A stretch of DNA of 64,000 nt from Megamerina dolium (GCA_963854835.1 OY978528.1:10820242-10884241), one strand, 5' to 3'. Shown: positions 1 through 12,280, numbered from the stretch's first letter. The notes: generated by a model not told the origin, from the sequence alone. Numbers and translations: made by a program.

Positions 1-229
1 ACCATTACGGGGAACGCATTTCAGCAGCCGAGAGGAAGTAATGGAAAAATCGCAGGAAGCACTGAGATAGATGTACTCTTGGCTACGTAACTTTTGCAAC
101 TGTCAAGCTAAGATTTAGAGGGAATATCAACAACAGATATACCAACTTAATAAAAAAAAACAGAACTCAAATTGGAACGATGGGAGCGCCATACAGTGTT
201 TATTCCGGAAACTTTTTGATCAAGGTGGT

Positions 230-1020
230 ATGTATGAAAGTACCAGAAATTTAAATCCACAACTATCTCCACAGCTAAGACTCGCATATCCGTGGCAATG
301 GGTTCGTGACCAACTGTCTTCCAAACAGAAAAGAATTTGGTGCAAATCGTCTACATGCCAAAGGGCTCAGAGGGTGGCACGCATCCTTATTTACTCAGAC
401 AACCAAGCTGCCATCAAATCTCTCTCCTCATGGAAGTTCTCTTCCAAATTAGTCGCCGAATGCTTCCTTTTTCTACAAAAACTTTCTATGAAAAATAAGG
501 TCACATTGTGTTGGGTACCAGGACTCAACAGAATTGAGGGCAATTAAATGGCGGACGAACTAGCGAGAGCTGGCTAGTCTTCTCCACTGACAGGCCCTGA
601 GCCTTCCTGCGGTATAAGCTGGACATCGGCCAAAGCTATAATAGAAAAACATTACCACAACAAATACCAAATACAATGGACAAATTCGCCAGCGAAAACC
701 CACATCAGCTTTGATACAGCTTTTGACAGAATTATGTTTAGCAGAAAAAATCTACGCTTAGTAACCGGCTATCTCTCAGGACATAACTGGTTAAAGTACC
801 AACTCCACAAAATGAGGTTATCCTCTGACACGGAGTGTAGACAGACTCTGTCTGGAGGAGGTTGAAACATCGATCCATCGATCTTTTGCGAATGCCCGGA
901 CCAGGCCTCGCCTTAAACACTTTCAGCTGAGTTTCCCAACACCAGCTTCAATCATTAAAAGTTCGACAAGATCAATTCTATCTTTTATCAAAAAGGTCGA
1001 GGAGATTCTAGTGTCGTAGA
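230..1020 (+). pseudogene. LINE RNase H / C-terminal ORF2 fragment, broken
   Basis: A non-LTR retrotransposon remnant. The reading frame from 230 to 547 contains an RNase H-like block (IYSDNQAAIKSL, then CWVPGLNRIEGN), and the following bases still encode MADELAR in the same frame after a TAA at 545-547 that replaces the usual Glu of the GNE(x)AD motif. Further downstream, residues such as FDRIMFSRKNLRLVTGYLSG match the region that follows RNase H in I/R1/LOA-type LINEs. No reverse transcriptase is visible upstream in the window, so this is a 5'-truncated, nonsense-bearing copy. The clade assignment is inference; the RNase H identity is well supported by the motifs. Confidence 0.7.
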
Positions 1021-1118
1021 TGAGCTTGAGTACAAAAGACCTCGTATGGTCACAGTGCCCGTAACACTTGTGGTTGGCCCTAAGAAGTATAAGCCGTAGG
1101 GCTCATATTCTCTAACAG

Positions 1119-1153
1119 ACTACAGTCTGGTTTGAGTCTGGTTTGAGTCTGGA
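1119..1153. repeat. 12-bp minisatellite, three units
   Basis: Three consecutive units of approximately GTCTGGTTTGA are visible. No function is suggested. Confidence 0.6.
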
Positions 1154-2690
1154 AAAGATTGAATACATAAAAACAATGTTGGATGAGAAGCTCGAGTAAC
1201 CCATTTGACGAAGATGTAATGCAATTACTAATTCTGTTTAAGTTTAAAGAATAAACATTGTTTGAAAAACAAGAAGTAGCTACAATAAAAATCTTCATCT
1301 TGATCTATAAAATTAAAGAAAAAGAGGAGGTGTATAACCTGTTGACAGGGGTGCGTGCACCTTTCAACTAATACTGGTTATTATCACACAATCACATGTG
1401 AACACAAAAGTACGCACATGAGTCAAGGTTATTAAAAGTTTTTTTGATTTAGTAGGTAGACAAAACCAAATCGAAATAAAGAACAAAAAGAATAAATTTA
1501 AAGATAAAAATCAGAACATCATAAAAAAAAGGTTAAAATAAAAAGAGTATATAAATTCGTACCTATTGCTGTTGTTTCATGGAATAATTTCATTATGGAG
1601 GCTGGAATAGAATAAAATTTATGAAAATTCAAACAACAAAAATTATTGAAATTTATGAAGAAAGGTCAAAAATATCATAAAAAAAAACATGTCACTAATG
1701 CATACATACAAATGTGATAGTAAATTCGAAAATCCATTATTTCTTTCTCATGTTTCGCTCATTTAACGATAAAAGGCATAAATCATTTTGAAAATGAAGT
1801 ATGAAGAAATGGTAATTTACGAATTTCAATAATTTAAAGTGAAAGTGATGTCACGTATCTTTGATATATGAACTAATGCAATCGTCTCGAATCTACCTAC
1901 CTCTGGATTTAGGTTCACTTTATAATATAGTTTATTTTCCTTAAGCTTATAGGAATTATACTTAATTTTTTGGGCATTTTTTGCTCACTGATGCCAGTGG
2001 ACTATCTATCAAAAGCTGTTCAAAGACCTTGCAGAGGCCTTTTTTTCTCGAAAGCCCTTCAAACACCCTTTCATCAGAGATGGAAGTCACAGATTCTGTG
2101 TAGCTCTAGCGCCGTTAAAACTGGAGTCGATGTAAACGAAGTGCTTCCAAATTTCTGTTAACAACAGTGATGTTATATCTCGGACACTGAGGCTCTTTGT
2201 ATTTTTTCTTTTTGTACGAACGCCAATTCATCTTCATCTCAATCAATGTAAGGCCGATTCGGCGCTGCTCTTTTTCCAGTTTAGAGAGGTCTGGCTTATT
2301 TATCCGGCACTCATTATCTGTTCTCCTCCGCCCGTTGTTCTGCCAACCGAATTGTGGCATTTAGGGACTTAATGAAGATCTTCCTCTATAAACTCAATAT
2401 TGGTTGCTTGACTGGTTGCAAAGGCTGATCTGCTTTATCACATAATTAACATTAAATATAGTTTTAGCACTTTTAAATCCTTAAGATAGACAACAGTGTA
2501 TATAACTAGATCAAGCCGATCAAGCTGTCGAGTTATTGTAACACTTAATAGCTTTCTTCGGCTAATTTCGAAATATTCAAACGGTTTGTCGATGAATTAT
2601 TTTCCTGGAAACTTATTCCTACAGATTTCAAGAGTTAGAAACTCACAGAGAAAATGGGTGAACGCCTCCTTATGATCACATTTTCCACAA
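1154..2690. other. A+T-rich intergenic stretch, no gene recognised
   Basis: Short open frames on either strand (for example 2115-2360 minus, lysine-rich) have no recognisable domain. From about 2560 to 2720 the minus strand weakly resembles the terminal part of a LINE ORF, but this is too degraded to call. Confidence 0.5.
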
Positions 2691-2699
2691 TTTCTACAC

Positions 2700-3310
2700 T
2701 GAATTAATATTTGATAAGCTGCATTGCTAGCGCTTAGTGCTTTCGAAATTAAATCGAAATTAGTGTGGGATTGTTTAATACTTCTAAAAAGACTAGCAGC
2801 ATCTAATACCAGAGTTCATCTGATATGGGTGCCAGATTATAGTGGACATTTAAGAAACGAAAAGACAGATAAGCTTGCAAGAAAAGGGGCAGCCAGTAAA
2901 CTTATTGGACCAGAACCATTCTGGGGGCTGCCTTGGAGCACCACCAAATATAAAATTAATACTTGAGTAGAAAGAACATCGCACCAATACTGGATGGAAA
3001 CAATAGATATTAGAGTTGCAAAAACTTTTATGCCACACCGTTCTCACTAGAGAACTGCTGAAGTACTGAACTTGACTCGGACTGATATTCGCATTGTTAC
3101 GAGATTCTTGACCGGACATTGCAGAGTAATAAAACACCTACAGAATATGAGGATAAGTCAAAAATATCTCTGTAGGTTATGTAAGGACGTCGTAGAAACA
3201 GGTGAACATCTACTTTGTCACTATAATGGTCTGATATGGATCAGGCTTCGTTACTTAGGTAGTTATTACCTAGAATCGTCAAACATAGCGGAAAGATGTC
3301 TTTGAATTCC
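2700..3310 (+). pseudogene. Second LINE RNase H / C-terminal fragment, broken
   Basis: Encodes an RNase H-like block (LIWVPDYSGHLRNEKTDKLARKG split by substitutions, about 2816-2897), then a frame break, then a C-terminal region with TRTDIRIVTRFLTGHC and a zinc-knuckle-like RLCKDVVETGEHLLCH (about 3170-3220). This arrangement matches I/R1-type LINE ORF2 C-termini and parallels the copy at 230-1020, but the two are clearly diverged from each other. Frames 2724-2966 and 3072-3305 must be joined across a stop and a shift, so it is a pseudogene. Confidence 0.7.
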
Positions 3311-3787
3311 TAGTGAATACTAGACTTAAGAAGTACTTGTAAGTTTTCAGAGTGTGTCACAATAGGTCTATCTTGGAACCAGATGACTGGTTCCCGCTCT
3401 ACAATCAATCTAATCTAATATTTGATTTATAAAGAGATTCGGAGAATTTCAGCACAAGTATGTATGAAAACCAATGTCTTTAAATAATCATAGTGAGTCT
3501 AGCAGTATTGATTCGTTTCCATTTAATAAGTTCTAGTCTCCTAGTCTTGCTATTCAAGAGTAAAATCGAACTTTACGCTCTACACATTCTTAGTGACTTG
3601 CACGTCCTTAATATTTGCCTCCTATCCTATTTGGTGATAGCGCAAGGCAGCTTCACCAACCTCCAGGGAACCATGGACCTGTACCGCCTGAGCAATATCG
3701 TGTAAAGCGCCAATACGGGATAGTCCACCTGCCTTCTCATTTTAGTTTTCGATGTTCCTTTGACCCGGTAATATAATGGGAGTCATA

Positions 3788-4040
3788 TCAGCAACTTTCC
3801 GGCAGTAACAATTTGCCAAAAATGCGTCTTCAAAGAGCTTTGTGACAAAAACTAAGTTAAAGTGATATCATAAGAGTTCTCCGTTCGGATCCCGCTAATA
3901 TAAGTAGGTCCCTTCTAATGCTGTCCAAATTTAACATGCACAACAGTATTGAAAGAGAAGCGTGGTGGTATCACAATGTGCCTTTCTGGCCTAAGTGTGT
4001 CCTCTCAGAGAGAGAGAGCAGCCACATAACCTAAGCTAAC
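3788..4040 (+). mobile_element. tRNA-derived SINE, subtype A, 5'-truncated
   Basis: Shares the SINE body of the complete copy at 13796-14114, from CAATTTGCCAAAAATGC through TAAGTAGGTCCCTTCTAATG to the 3' end GCCACATAACCTAA. The tRNA-like head is absent, replaced by unrelated sequence upstream of about 3785. Confidence 0.75.
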
Positions 4041-4559
4041 AACCATATTAGGAAGGAGATATTTTTATTGTGAAGCGACCCTGATTTCTGCTTTAATCAT
4101 GGTGGGAGTTTCCATTTTCACTATCCTCACTATCATTATGGTTTCATTTTGAAATGAAGTGTGAATAAATATTTGTATTGACCTTCGTCGGAAAAAAGAA
4201 CTTTTACTCCCAGTGAAATGTAATCAAAATAAAAGGACAACAGAAATAATCAAAACTAGATAAAATAATCATGCCAAGAGCGAAATGAAAAAGAAAGAAA
4301 AGGATTGATTGAACACATACTCACACACACACTCTTACAACAATACATGTCCTATAAATGGAAGGATACAATTGACATTGAACAAACAAACCAAAATGAA
4401 CAAAAATCAGAAATGTAGAAAATTATTACTCTGATGATGAGACCAACCGAGTTGTGAAGGGGGGATTTTGTGTGATTGAAATAATTGTGTGAATTCAAAT
4501 ATTTCGGTCTTATAAAAACAATATCATTTGATGATGTGCATACATATTTATAGTCTACA
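4041..4559. other. A+T-rich spacer, no gene
   Basis: Contains short CA and GATGA runs only; nothing coding is seen. Confidence 0.5.
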
Positions 4560-4561
4560 TA

Positions 4562-6212
4562 CAGTGGCTCCCAGCTTATTTCGTACAGTGACAGTTTAAA
4601 AATTGCTGCAGTCGTAATTCCTAATATAGCAAAAATTTGAACAAAATATAAATGCCATTTTAGAAAGGAAGGTTTGTTTTTTATTTTCCAAAATTTACTT
4701 TTTCAAAATTTTAGTGTTTGACACTATAAAAAAATAAAATAAGAAAAAAATAGGAAAATTCATGTCACAGCTTATTTCGTACAGTCTCTTTAAGTTCAAA
4801 CTAAAAACAAAGTAAGTTGATTTTAATATTTAGTTGACATCCCTTAGCGTTAATGACAGCCTGGAGTCTATTTGGCATTGAATCCACCAATTTTTGAGTG
4901 ATGTCTGGTGTGATTTTTTTCCATTCTTCCATCAGTACCTTCTTTAGGTCTTGCTTATTAGAAATCTTGTGTGTTCTTATTTTATTGTCCAAAATAGACT
5001 AAAGATTTTCAATCACATTCATGTCAGGTGACTGTGGTGGTGGAGACATCAAGTGTGGGCAGTTCCAAATAAGCCAAGATTGCACAATCCCAGATTTATG
5101 TTTTGGGTCATTATCTTGGTAGTACCGAAATTCTTCCCGCAAACCCAGTTTGTCTGCACTTTGAAGTAAATTGTTTTTCAGAATCTCGAGGTACTTCATT
5201 TTGTCCATTGTTTCCTCAATAAAAACCAATTCACCTACTCCGGCTGCTGACATACAGGCCCAAACCATCACGATACCGCCACCATGCTTCACTGTGGGCT
5301 TAAGGTTCTCCTTGTTTAGCTCGGTATTCGCTTTACGCCAAACATATGACATTCCGTCCGAGCCAAAAATATTAAACTTAGACTCATCCGCGAAAATAAC
5401 GGTATTCCAGAACGCAGGAGTATTAATAATATGCTCTTTGGCGAAGTCAAGTCGGCGTTGTATATTCATTTTCGAAATGAATGGTTTCTTTCGGGCTACT
5501 CGACCGTTCAAGTCATGATTGCGCAGCACACGTCGGACAGTTTCAGCACTGGATGATTTTCCTATTTCACGCTGAACCTCTGCAGCCAACTTCGGAGCGG
5601 ATAACTTTGGATTTTTCTTAATTTTTCGTACAATATAACGCTCGTCTGAAGCGTTGAAAATCTTATTAGGTGCTTCTCTGCCCTTGTTCTCCAACCGATT
5701 TTCGCGAACGAAGCGTTGAATGATGTATTGGACAGTTGAGGCACTTAAATTTGTCATTTCAGCAATTTTTCGCACACTCTGACCTTTCCTAAAATGGTTA
5801 ATTACCAGTTTACGCTGTTCCATCGTTGTACGACGACCCATAACGCTAAATGTTTAATTTACAGCACTTTAACTATTTAAAATAATAATAATAAAAATTG
5901 TTATAATAGTTAAAAAGGTCCAAAAACTCATACAATTCAAAAAAACTTTGTAACTGCGCGGCAGAATGAAACTTACTTACATTGAAGTTTGTGTACGAAA
6001 TAAGATGTGAGCTGAAAATCAGCTGATCAATAGTTTTTCTCTCTTGCATGACAAAAAGAACAATTTTTGGGGTTCCCCGTTTTCTTATTAGGTTTACTAA
6101 ACACATACATAGACATCTACATTCAAAACTTATTGATAAGTTTTTTAGTTTCGATGTTACAGCCATGTACATAAAAATATATACACTGTACGAAATAAGC
6201 TGTGAGCCACTG
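4562..6212 (-). mobile_element. Tc1-like DNA transposon with IR/DR ends, nearly intact
   Basis: A 1651-bp element bounded by inverted ends (CAGTGGCTC at the left; GAGCCACTG at the right) and flanked by TA on each side (4560-4561 and 6213-6214), the usual Tc1/mariner target duplication. Each end carries a second copy of the core AGCTTATTTCGTACAGT: outer left 4574-4590, inner left 4769-4785, inner right about 5992-6010, outer right about 6186-6203. This inverted-repeat/direct-repeat layout is known from Sleeping Beauty, Minos-like and Bari-like Tc1 elements, where transposase binds both sites. The transposase gene lies on the minus strand inside. Only one nonsense codon disables it, so the insertion looks recent compared with its neighbours. 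Confidence 0.93.
4801..5841 (-). pseudogene. Tc1-like DD34E transposase with one in-frame nonsense codon
   Basis: Would cut and paste the surrounding transposon at TA sites in the nucleus. The frame opens at ATG 5841-5839 (MGRRTTMEQR) and closes at 4801, 346 codons, the usual Tc1 length. Residues 1-110 form the paired-like helix-turn-helix DNA-binding region (KIAEMTNLSASTVQYI about 25-40). The DDE catalytic domain keeps D152 (FADESKF), D243 (YYQDNDPKH) and E278 (SPDMNVIE), with 34 residues between the last two, the DD34E signature. Three residues after E278, codon 281 is TAG (bases 5001-4999) where the family has Trp in IENLW; the frame then continues without a break to the natural end. TGG to TAG is a single change. 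The protein made would stop after residue 280, lacking the C-terminal ~65 residues, and is probably inactive unless the stop is read through. Confidence 0.9.
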
Positions 6213-6619
6213 TATATATAATTCATATTATCAGGCTGGAAGGCATTTCAAGAAGAATGTCAAAAAAGGATATCTCTTCTTCAAATGCATTGAGAATATA
6301 TTTAAATAAACATTCACATTCAGTTACAGATTTATTTTGATTTCCAACATTGAAATAATGATGCAAGGCATGATGGATGCGGCATTCAACAATTTACTCT
6401 ATCATATTTGGTTCTTTCTGTGTCAGTCCGGTTAACTAAATATTAGGCAGTTAACTATTTTGGTTGGGATTGAATTGATTTTGTGGTTAAACACAATTAA
6501 TATGATGCCTGAGGTGTTCATATGAATTTATTCATCTACCATACGAGTGTACTTTGATTTTGCAAAAGGGTTATTTGTTGTTACTTGTTATTATTACTGG
6601 AAAACATTTGATAGATATA

Positions 6620-7849
6620 CGAGGGTGGTCCCAGAACTACCCGACCTAACAAAGAAAACACAACAAATTTGGGGAAATTTTTCTTTATTTCTCAACATAA
6701 TCTTCTTTTAGCTCTATACACTTTTCCCAGCGTTATTCTATAGCTTCGATACCCTGTTTATAGTATGAACTGTCTACCTCATTCAAATAGCCATCTACCG
6801 CAGACTCTACGTCTTCATTGTTTGCAAATCTTCCACCACCAAGGCATTTTTTTCAAATTTGGAAATATAAAATAATTCGAAGGAGCTAAATCTGACGAAT
6901 AAGGTGCGTTCTGAAGCAATTCGAGCTTTAACTCATTAATTTTGGCCATCGCAATTGCATTGTCTTGAAGAAACAACACTTTCTTTTTCGCCAAATGTGG
7001 CTTTTTTTCTTTAATTTCATCACTTAAACGCCGGAACAGATTAGCATAATACTCGCTGCTAATTTTTTTTTTCCTTTTTGAAGATAATCAATAAAAATTA
7101 TCCCACGAGCATCCCAAAAAACATACGCCATAACCTTGCCTACAGATAGAAGTGTCTTCGCCTTCTTTGGACACGATTCTCCCTTTTCAGTCCACCGTTT
7201 TGAGTGCTCCTTTGTCTCAGGTGTGAAGTGGTGGACCCATGTCTCAATCATGGTTACGAATCGATGCAAAAACTCAGCTTTATTACTGTGAAACATCACC
7301 AAACACTCTATAGAAACATCTTCACGACGTTGTTGTTGTTCTATTGTGAGCAAACGAGGCACCCATCTTGCACACAACTTTTTCATTTCCAAATTTTCGG
7401 TCAATATACGATTTATAGCACTTTTTTATAGTAATTTCACCTAGCTTACGCACCTTCAGCCAGCGATCATCCAATACCATTTTGTGGATTTTCTTAACCG
7501 TTTCTGGGGTGGCCACCTCAATTGGTTGACCACTACAGTGTTCGTCTTGGCAGCTCGTAAGACCTCGTTTAAACTCTGTCACCCAATATTTTATGGTCGT
7601 ATGGAGTAGAATCCAGTTCGGCTTTAATATTCGTCGGACTGAGACTTTTCAATATGTTCCATGTTTACAAATTCACTGAGGTCGTTAACTTTCGATGGCT
7701 CCAAAAAAAAAAAAAAAATACTAAACAACGTGGCACCTTGAAACTTAAATCATATTTTTTATAAGGTTGCCATTTTTCACCAAAATAATTTTTTTCAAAC
7801 TACTGCCGCCATCTATATGTCAGGTCGGGTAGTTCTGGGACCGTCCTCA
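6620..7849 (-). mobile_element. mariner transposon, degenerate
   Basis: About 1.23 kb, framed by ~30-bp inverted ends (GAGGGTGGTCCCAGAACTAC at the left; the right end reads GTAGTTCTGGGACCGTCCTC) with TA on both sides (6618-6619 and 7850-7851). The minus strand encodes a mariner transposase in pieces: FKRG...SGQPIEVATPETV (about 7580-7500), the block FVTMIETWVHHFTPETKEHS (about 7270-7200), WDARGIIFIDYLQKGKK (about 7110-7070), and in a shifted frame LQDNAIAM and YSSDLAPSNYF (about 6985-6860). The N-terminus is shortened, at least three frameshifts are present, and the first catalytic Asp of the VT(x)DETW motif is Ile. The element is dead. Confidence 0.9.
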
Positions 7850-8890
7850 TAGTAAACACCATCGAAAAATAAAACGATTTAACCTTATCGCTTAACCTTG
7901 GAGAGCAAATTTAAATAGGTTAATTCAATATAAAATCAGGGTACAATTATGAGGTTTTTTTTATAGATTTTCAGGTGCTTCAAAATGTCCTCATAAGGGA
8001 CAAAGCTTGATATTTGCTAGTTGAACTTAAGGATCTTACCTGTAAAGAATTTAACCTCAACTATCATTAATTTCAAAGCATTTTAAACTATAAATATCTT
8101 ACCTAAACTTTGCAACACGTGGCTTTTCGGAATAAAACATCCCGAAATGTGTATGCCCAGCAATTAGACGTTAAAGGACAGAAGCAATTCTTAGAGAAAA
8201 TAGCAAATGATCTAACTTTAACAATCTTTAAAAATGTATAATAATAATAATTTTCCTTTGATTATATTCCGAAAATGAGAGAAAAAATTTTTAATAGGCC
8301 TATCATCATGTGCAAAATTAAAATTTCATGCTGTTTTTTTTTTTTTCTTCAAAAGTTATTTCTATGAATTTTGAACACTGTTGACATTATCAGCTGCTCT
8401 TACTGCTGCTTACCGTTGACTAAGTTGAAACAATAGTCCATTGACCATTGGCTCTTTGTCGGCTTATATTTAGTATTGTTCATATTGTTAGTGTACAGTT
8501 GTTAATATGTTAAACAGCAGGTCACCTACTGATTTCAGGAGTGACCGACTGATTTCTATTTATAAAATCACAGTGTTAACATGATTTTTCAAAAATTATT
8601 GTAATTTTTGTTGTTTGTGTATATATTTTTATCGGATAAACTCCCTTTGATTTTGTTTTTTTTTTTTTTCTAGTCAAATATCCTGCTGTTTAACACTTTA
8701 ACACTATTTGCAATTGAAATTAAGCCGTCAAAGATGAATTTGAGTTGGTTTTACCATATGCAGTTAAATAATGGTTTTTGGGAAATGCTTAATTTTTTTT
8801 TTTTACAGAACAACATGTGGGCTATTTTGGTAGAAAAACTACAGCTGAAAGTTGGGCTCATCCTCATCACAAATATTCGATGATTTCATA
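7850..8890. other. Non-coding spacer
   Basis: A+T-rich, with poly(T) runs near 8335 and 8658. No gene, RNA gene or repeat family is recognised. Confidence 0.5.
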
Positions 8891-8894
8891 TCTT

Positions 8895-9494
8895 ATCTGT
8901 AAGCGAAAAATTAGGAGACGATTCATGTACTTGAGCCACCCTAGCGTGAAATTGCACAAGACTGTTCGGAATGCTTAAATTTCCCGTCACAAAAATTTTG
9001 TTGGACCAGGAGAAAGTTGCCGGGACTTTTGTGTATTCGGTTTTTAGAAAAATGTGTAATTTCTTTCATTTTTCAAGGAGAGTTTTGAATTTTCATGCAT
9101 ACCGAACCTTCGAAGTTGTGCTCTCTAGTCTTGAGGAAGAGTTAAGAGTCCAGTGTTTATTACAATTAAACGAAGGGATGAATATTCTGACTTATATATG
9201 TAACCGAAAAATAAGGAGACCATTCATGGACTTGAGCGTCCTAGCGTGATATAATGCAAGAATGTCCGAAATGTTAAAATATTCTATAACAAACTTTTGT
9301 TCAACCAGGAGAAAGTGACCGGACTTTCTGGGATTCGGTTTTTAGAAAAGGGTGTGATTTTTTTCAGCTTTTTCAGTTTTGAATTTTCATACATATATTA
9401 GTAAAACTTTGATGTTGTGCTCTCTAGTCTTGAGGAAGAGTTAAGAGCTCAGTGTTTATTACAATTAAACGAAAGCATGAATATTCTAACTCGG
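8895..9494. repeat. Diverged tandem duplication, ~300-bp unit, two copies
   Basis: Copy 1 (about 8901-9200) and copy 2 (about 9201-9494) share long blocks, for example CTCTCTAGTCTTGAGGAAGA, GTGTTTATTACAATTAAACG, TTTTGAATTTTCAT and CATTCATG(G/T)ACTTGAGC. No frame stays open across both copies, so this looks like non-coding repeat DNA. Confidence 0.8.
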
Positions 9495-9599
9495 TATAAC
9501 CGAAATCTACGCCAATACAAATAGTTCACAAAAAAGTTGCTCAAAATGTTTCACTCAAAAACTTCAAGCATGATTGTAGCAGCTGGATGTCAATCATTC

Positions 9600-9830
9600 T
9601 GTACCGAGCGAGTACCGGGTACTCACTCAGAAGATGATTTATAGACTTCGCTTCCTCCTCGTTACTGTAACTCCAGCAGAAGTTGAGTGTCACAATGCCT
9701 AGCCTAGCAGCGTGCCTCCCTATCGACCCATACTGTCCTTACTATCTCTGTGTCTGTTAAAGACTAGCACGTCTCTTGCCTCTTTTATGTCTACTATTGG
9801 GCAGATTGAGTGGATCCAGTTCCCATTTGA
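9600..9830 (-). pseudogene. Possible LINE ORF2 C-terminal fragment
   Basis: Read on the minus strand, roughly 9735-9605 gives a block resembling the Cys/His-containing end of I/R1-type LINE ORF2 proteins (residues like ARLGIVTLNFC...EEEAKSINHLLSEYP). It is short and lies apart from other LINE pieces, so the call is tentative. Confidence 0.4.
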
Positions 9831-9837
9831 CGATCGT

Positions 9838-10430
9838 TTTGTATATTGCATCCGAAGTCACTAGTAGTTTTGAACAGGTCGATATATGGATGATTTGTTA
9901 GGTCTAATATAGACAAACCACCGCATAGAATCCACACAGTAGGAGAAAGAAGTGATGTTCAGGAGCAAAATTCAATCTACCGGAAAATCTTTCAAGGGAA
10001 TTAAAAACATCGCTAGTCAATGGAAACGTTTTGTGGAGATCTTATGTCCCGCAGTAGGAGAAAAAAGGGACGACTAGGAGCTCGTGAAAAGAAGATTAAA
10101 TCTAGCTAGAAATCTTTCAAGAATATTTGTGTATTGCGACCGATGTCGCAAGTAGTTTTTAACAGGTCGATTTATGGATAATTTTTTAGGTCTAATATAG
10201 ACAAACCCCCGCAAAGAATCCGTACAGTAGGAGAAAGAAGTGATGACTAGGAGCAAGTCAAAAGAAGATTCAATCTATTCGAAAATCTTTCAAGAGAATT
10301 AAAGACATCGCGAGGATTTGCAGTGAACTTAAACGTTTTTTGGAGGTCATATGTCCCGCAGTAGGAGATAAAAGCGACGACTAGCAGCTCGTGGAAAGAA
10401 TATTAAATCTATCAAGAAATTTTTCAAAAT
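9838..10430. repeat. Tandem duplication, ~289-bp unit with an internal half-repeat
   Basis: Copy 1 starts near 9838 and copy 2 near 10127; both contain AGGTCTAATATAGACAAACC, CAGTAGGAGAAAGAAGTGAT and TTAAA(A/G)ACATCGC. Each unit also contains two related half-units of about 145 bp that begin with CAGTAGGAGA and pass through a GACTAGGAGC-like block. No coding potential is evident. Confidence 0.8.
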
Positions 10431-10469
10431 AAAATTAAAAACATCGCAAAAATTGATCGTAACCGATTG

Positions 10470-12270
10470 TGGAGATCATATGTCCAACAAGGTGCGGCAG
10501 GAATCGAAAGAGAGAAAGAAAGACGACCCTCTCTGAGGATGAGCCACCACATAAACTCAACCCAAAAAAAAGCTATACAAAGACAATGTCCTATCAATAC
10601 ATAAATAGAGATCACACTGCAAAGAAATTAGCATTCAACAAACCCGAAATTAAGTTACAAAGTGAGGGCGATTCTGTCTAAAAGAGCAAAACTCTGTCCA
10701 AAGTATGATCAGAGTCGATTGTCAGTATAGTTTTCAAAAAGGAAAAAGTAGCAACATTACAATTATTACGTGACAATAAAGACCAGACCAACAAAAGATG
10801 CATTTCCAAGGAACATGAAATACAACAACAACAACAACAAAAATAAGAAACTCGTGTGCAGAAGGTGTACAAAAAAGATCATCGCAAAAGATCACAAAAC
10901 AAATGAACAATAACGACATGATTATGGCAAATCTTTGGTGCTCGTCTTTATTCTTTCTTGGGTTCATTGTGGCAGGCATAATTGTACTTTTCATGGTCGA
11001 TCAAATGTATGAAACAACATCTTTCATATCCAAAAGATCACAAAGCAGAAAGAAAGTGAAGAAATAGATAGAAAAAAAAAAAAAATACATACAACAAATC
11101 GTTTTTAGAAAAGTTAATCATGAGCCATAGAATATCTGAAGGGATGACATATCCCACTGTGTGTATACAATTCAATTAAAAAGCAGGACTATCATCTCAG
11201 CCATCCATAAGGATAAATGTCCATTCGAATAGAAGCATCAAAGATGAAGAAGAAGAAGAATAGACTAAGTATGATGTAGTGTAAAATGTTTGTAATGTCA
11301 TGTTTTTAGCAAAGCAATTTTTATTTGTGCCCATTGTGTCCTGTACTGTGACGCAGCATGTGCTAATGTCTTTTATGTCATTTTGTTGCATTCATCTGGT
11401 ATATTTGTTGAAATTGCTTTAAACGTAGGCAAGTTGCACAAATTAGGCAACAGTTTGCATCTTTTTTTTTTTTTCCAGCGGCATTTTTCATATCCAGAGG
11501 TGGTCCATACGAAGTTGCTATTGCTGCTGCTGTTTGCCATAATGCCTTCCTTTAGAATTGACATATTTATTGTTGCATCATGATCACGTATATTTTTGTG
11601 TATTTATATATTTACTAACAAATTACGTGAATATACTTACATACTTGCTCGTAAGATTTTTATTGAGTTCTTACATTTTCCATTGTATCGCTGATAACTC
11701 TAGCAGCTGCATTGTGATGATGAAAAATGTCCTGAATTTTATTTATTTATGTATTTAATAGAGAAACAGAAAAAAAAAAGGAATCTACAACAACTCAAAT
11801 AAATCCTGTTTTTGATGTCTTATTTCAATCTTTAGCCAAACAAGGTGCCACTCTGACAGCGTTGATAGCTTCTTTGGTAGCATGTATGCACATGTTAAAG
11901 GTACATATCTCAAAATATAATTGGTGGATGGATTTTCTAATGTTTGCATTCAATATTATTTGTCTTTTACGAAATTACTTACTTATATTTTGTAGGTGAT
12001 TACTAATTGGGTTATTGTCAACCTTTGATAAGATTAACAACGTGTCCATACGTTCGTGCAAATGCTCGTGTATCCATTGAGGGCTGAGTATGAGCAGCTG
12101 TATTTGATTTTTTTATTTTTCGGTAGATTACAATTTTGCTTTTGTATTTAGTATTTTGAAATTTGCTTGGATATTCAGAAATATTTTTATTTTTTATACA
12201 CTGGCACAGTTAAGTTTAAAAAAGGGCTTTCAATTTATCCACCAAAAACAAAATTTTGCCATCGAAAAAA
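10470..12270. other. Non-coding stretch with CAA and GAA microsatellites
   Basis: Contains a (CAA)n run at about 10822-10841, a GAAGAA run near 11248-11260 and several poly(T)/poly(A) tracts. Open frames here are low-complexity (poly-V or poly-L translations of microsatellites) and not credible genes. Confidence 0.5.
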
Positions 12271-12280
12271 AATCCTACAA

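Noticed and set aside
5171..5518. 115-codon plus-strand frame
   Set aside because: Antisense shadow of the Tc1 transposase.
10734..10994. Hydrophobic minus-strand frame with a poly-Val run
   Set aside because: Produced by a CAA microsatellite read in antisense; no supporting motif.
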